From Candidatus Absconditabacterales bacterium (GTDB lineage: Bacteria; Patescibacteria; JAEDAM01; Absconditabacterales; Absconditicoccaceae): a stretch of 6,948 bases of DNA. This document shows, one piece after another, positions 6,433 to 6,948 of this stretch (position 1 is the stretch's first letter; the number at the start of each line of letters is the position of its first letter). Both the position numbers and the translations under genes were made by a program. The stretch is from positions 1 to 6,948 of the forward strand of contig CALLUT010000151.1 of the NCBI GenBank assembly GCA_938010495.1, given 5' to 3'. The notes under the pieces are model-generated. The model did no database searches. It had not been told where the DNA came from and saw nothing but the letters and a program-made list of their open reading frames with translations.

Positions 6433-6595
6433 TAAGAAAAAAATTTAGTGTACACAGTTATTTCCATAGGCATAACTGTATGGCCTTTTTCTTTGTTGTA
6501 ATAACAAAGAGGCCGTATCAGCTCTAGGCCTATACGGAGTATATTCCTGTGTTAACCTACAGGAAAAGGTATGGTTTACTTTCATTTCCTATAAG
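6433..6595 (-). promoter_or_regulatory. Structured 5' leader of the antiporter mRNA, candidate riboswitch
   Basis: The transcript from a start near 6594 would carry a leader of about 160 nt with several stems. TCCTGT/ACAGGA pairs 6566-6561 with 6550-6545. CCGTAT/ATACGG pairs 6537-6532 with 6518-6513. CTTTGTT/AACAAAG pairs 6509-6503 with 6497-6491, flanked by GGCC 6514-6511 and GGCC 6485-6482. ACAGTTAT/ATAACTGT pairs 6479-6472 with 6461-6454. Three GGCC blocks and CCATA/TATGG allow alternative pairings. A run of seven U (6444-6438) lies just before the ATG, as in transcription-attenuating leaders. No known riboswitch class is recognised; Na+- or Li+-responsive classes are the natural candidates given the gene. 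Confidence 0.5.
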
Positions 6596-6599
6596 TTTT

Positions 6600-6628
6600 A
6601 TTGTTATATAATTATTTTAATTATCCAA
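6600..6628 (-). promoter_or_regulatory. Probable promoter of the antiporter gene
   Basis: On the minus strand TTGGAT (6628-6623) and AACAAT (6605-6600) are 17 bases apart; an overlapping TATAAC (6608-6603) at spacing 14 is the alternative -10. The AACAAT box and 17-base spacing repeat those of the small RNA promoter at 3951-3979. The predicted start near 6594 leaves the long leader described above. Confidence 0.4.
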
Positions 6629-6654
6629 ATAATCATCTTTTGAAATGATTATTT
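6627..6654. repeat. 10-bp perfect inverted repeat at the antiporter promoter
   Basis: AAATAATCAT (6627-6636) and ATGATTATTT (6645-6654) are perfect complements across an 8-base loop. The repeat touches the -35 box of the antiporter promoter and is the right size for a dimeric repressor or activator site. As RNA on the + strand it would also form a hairpin, but no clear transcript ends there. Confidence 0.55.
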
Positions 6655-6663
6655 TCTCTGAAT

Positions 6664-6673
6664 GTCTTAAGAC
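6664..6673. repeat. Perfect 10-bp palindrome GTCTTAAGAC
   Basis: A self-complementary 10-mer just upstream of the antiporter promoter and near the inverted repeat at 6627-6654, in the region between the divergent antiporter and NYN genes. It is possibly a regulator binding site. It could occur by chance, so confidence in function is low. Confidence 0.35.
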
Positions 6674-6801
6674 TTAAAACAAACATATGTCAATATACTT
6701 TTTACTAATATTATTACAAGTGATTGTTGTCAATTTTTGGCATCAAATACCGATAGAGGAGATTCGCTTGTACAATCTTTATATTTAGATATCCTATATT
6801 T

Positions 6802-6948
6802 ATGACTAAGAAATGATGAATCTATGCATACATAGATAACGAGAACGTAAACGTCTCAGTAATTAAGCAATGACGAAAAATGGATCGGGAAAAATTATAT
6901 AAACGACTCAAGAAAGAGCATAAAGTTGATAGTGTGAAAATGTTTATG
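6802..6948 (+). CDS. NYN-domain (PIN-like) protein, N-terminal 49 residues only
   Basis: NYN domains belong to the PIN-like/5'-exonuclease fold and are metal-dependent RNA-processing nucleases; the bacterial group is often labelled LabA/DUF88. The visible start is rich in family signals. A beta strand IYAYID (residues 7-12) ends in the catalytic Asp12, followed by Asn15 in the D-x-x-N pattern (IDNENVNVSV). KQGRKMDREKLYKRLKKEH then resembles the family segment after the first strand, and VDSVKMFM at the end is the second strand. Three UGA codons are read as glycine (residues 5, 6 and the one after Q24). The gene runs off the window, so the remaining acidic residues cannot be checked. ATG 6802 is the first start in the frame, with no clear Shine-Dalgarno. 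It is divergent from the antiporter gene. Confidence 0.8.

Noticed and set aside
6155..6448. Plus-strand frame opposite the antiporter N-terminus
   Set aside because: Shadow frame; Phe/Leu-rich translation arises from the Lys-rich codons on the other strand.
1..6948. tRNA, rRNA, CRISPR array or insertion sequence
   Set aside because: No T-loop/acceptor pattern, no regularly spaced repeats and no transposase motifs were seen on either strand.

Overview
The window is AT-rich and comes from a bacterium that reads UGA as glycine (genetic code 25), as is known for the Candidate Phyla Radiation lineages Gracilibacteria (BD1-5) and Absconditabacteria (SR1). The sequence shows this directly. Under the standard code most genes here break into fragments. 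With UGA read as glycine they become full-length proteins, and in-frame UGA falls on glycines the families conserve, for example the Mur ligase P-loop (UGA at 2697) and the C-terminal FKAG of HU (UGA at 2455). TAA and TAG are the stops used. Which of the two lineages this is cannot be settled from the window.

Layout: (1) 1-285, + strand: 3' end of an unrecognised gene. (2) 294-845, - strand: small conserved-looking hypothetical protein, convergent with (1) and with its own promoter. (3) 1003-2017, + strand: a two-gene unit, a membrane-anchored coiled-coil protein followed by an ECF-type sigma factor, closed by an intrinsic terminator. (4) 2209-2484, + strand: HU/IHF-family DNA-bending protein between its own promoter and terminator. 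(5) 2577-3848, + strand: MurE-like Mur ligase without the usual N-terminal domain. (6) 3849-4242: intergenic, with a candidate small RNA (promoter, 5' hairpin, terminator) on + and, on -, the antiporter terminator plus a long inverted repeat that competes with it. (7) 4243-6432, - strand: 729-residue NhaD-type Na+/H+ antiporter with an unusual basic N-terminal extension. (8) 6433-6801: long structured leader and promoter region of the antiporter. (9) 6802-6948, + strand: start of a NYN-domain (PIN-like nuclease) protein, cut by the window edge.

The genes do not form one pathway. The sigma factor and membrane coiled-coil protein look like one regulatory unit. The antiporter stands apart. It has about 41 glycine codons and none is UGA, while by my count about 55 of 86 glycines in the other genes are UGA. 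This suggests the antiporter was acquired from a standard-code donor, or that UGA is avoided in it for expression reasons. Its roughly 160-nt leader is full of competing GGCC-containing stems and looks like a cis-regulatory RNA, possibly ion-responsive. That leader and the small RNA locus are the best candidates for something undescribed.
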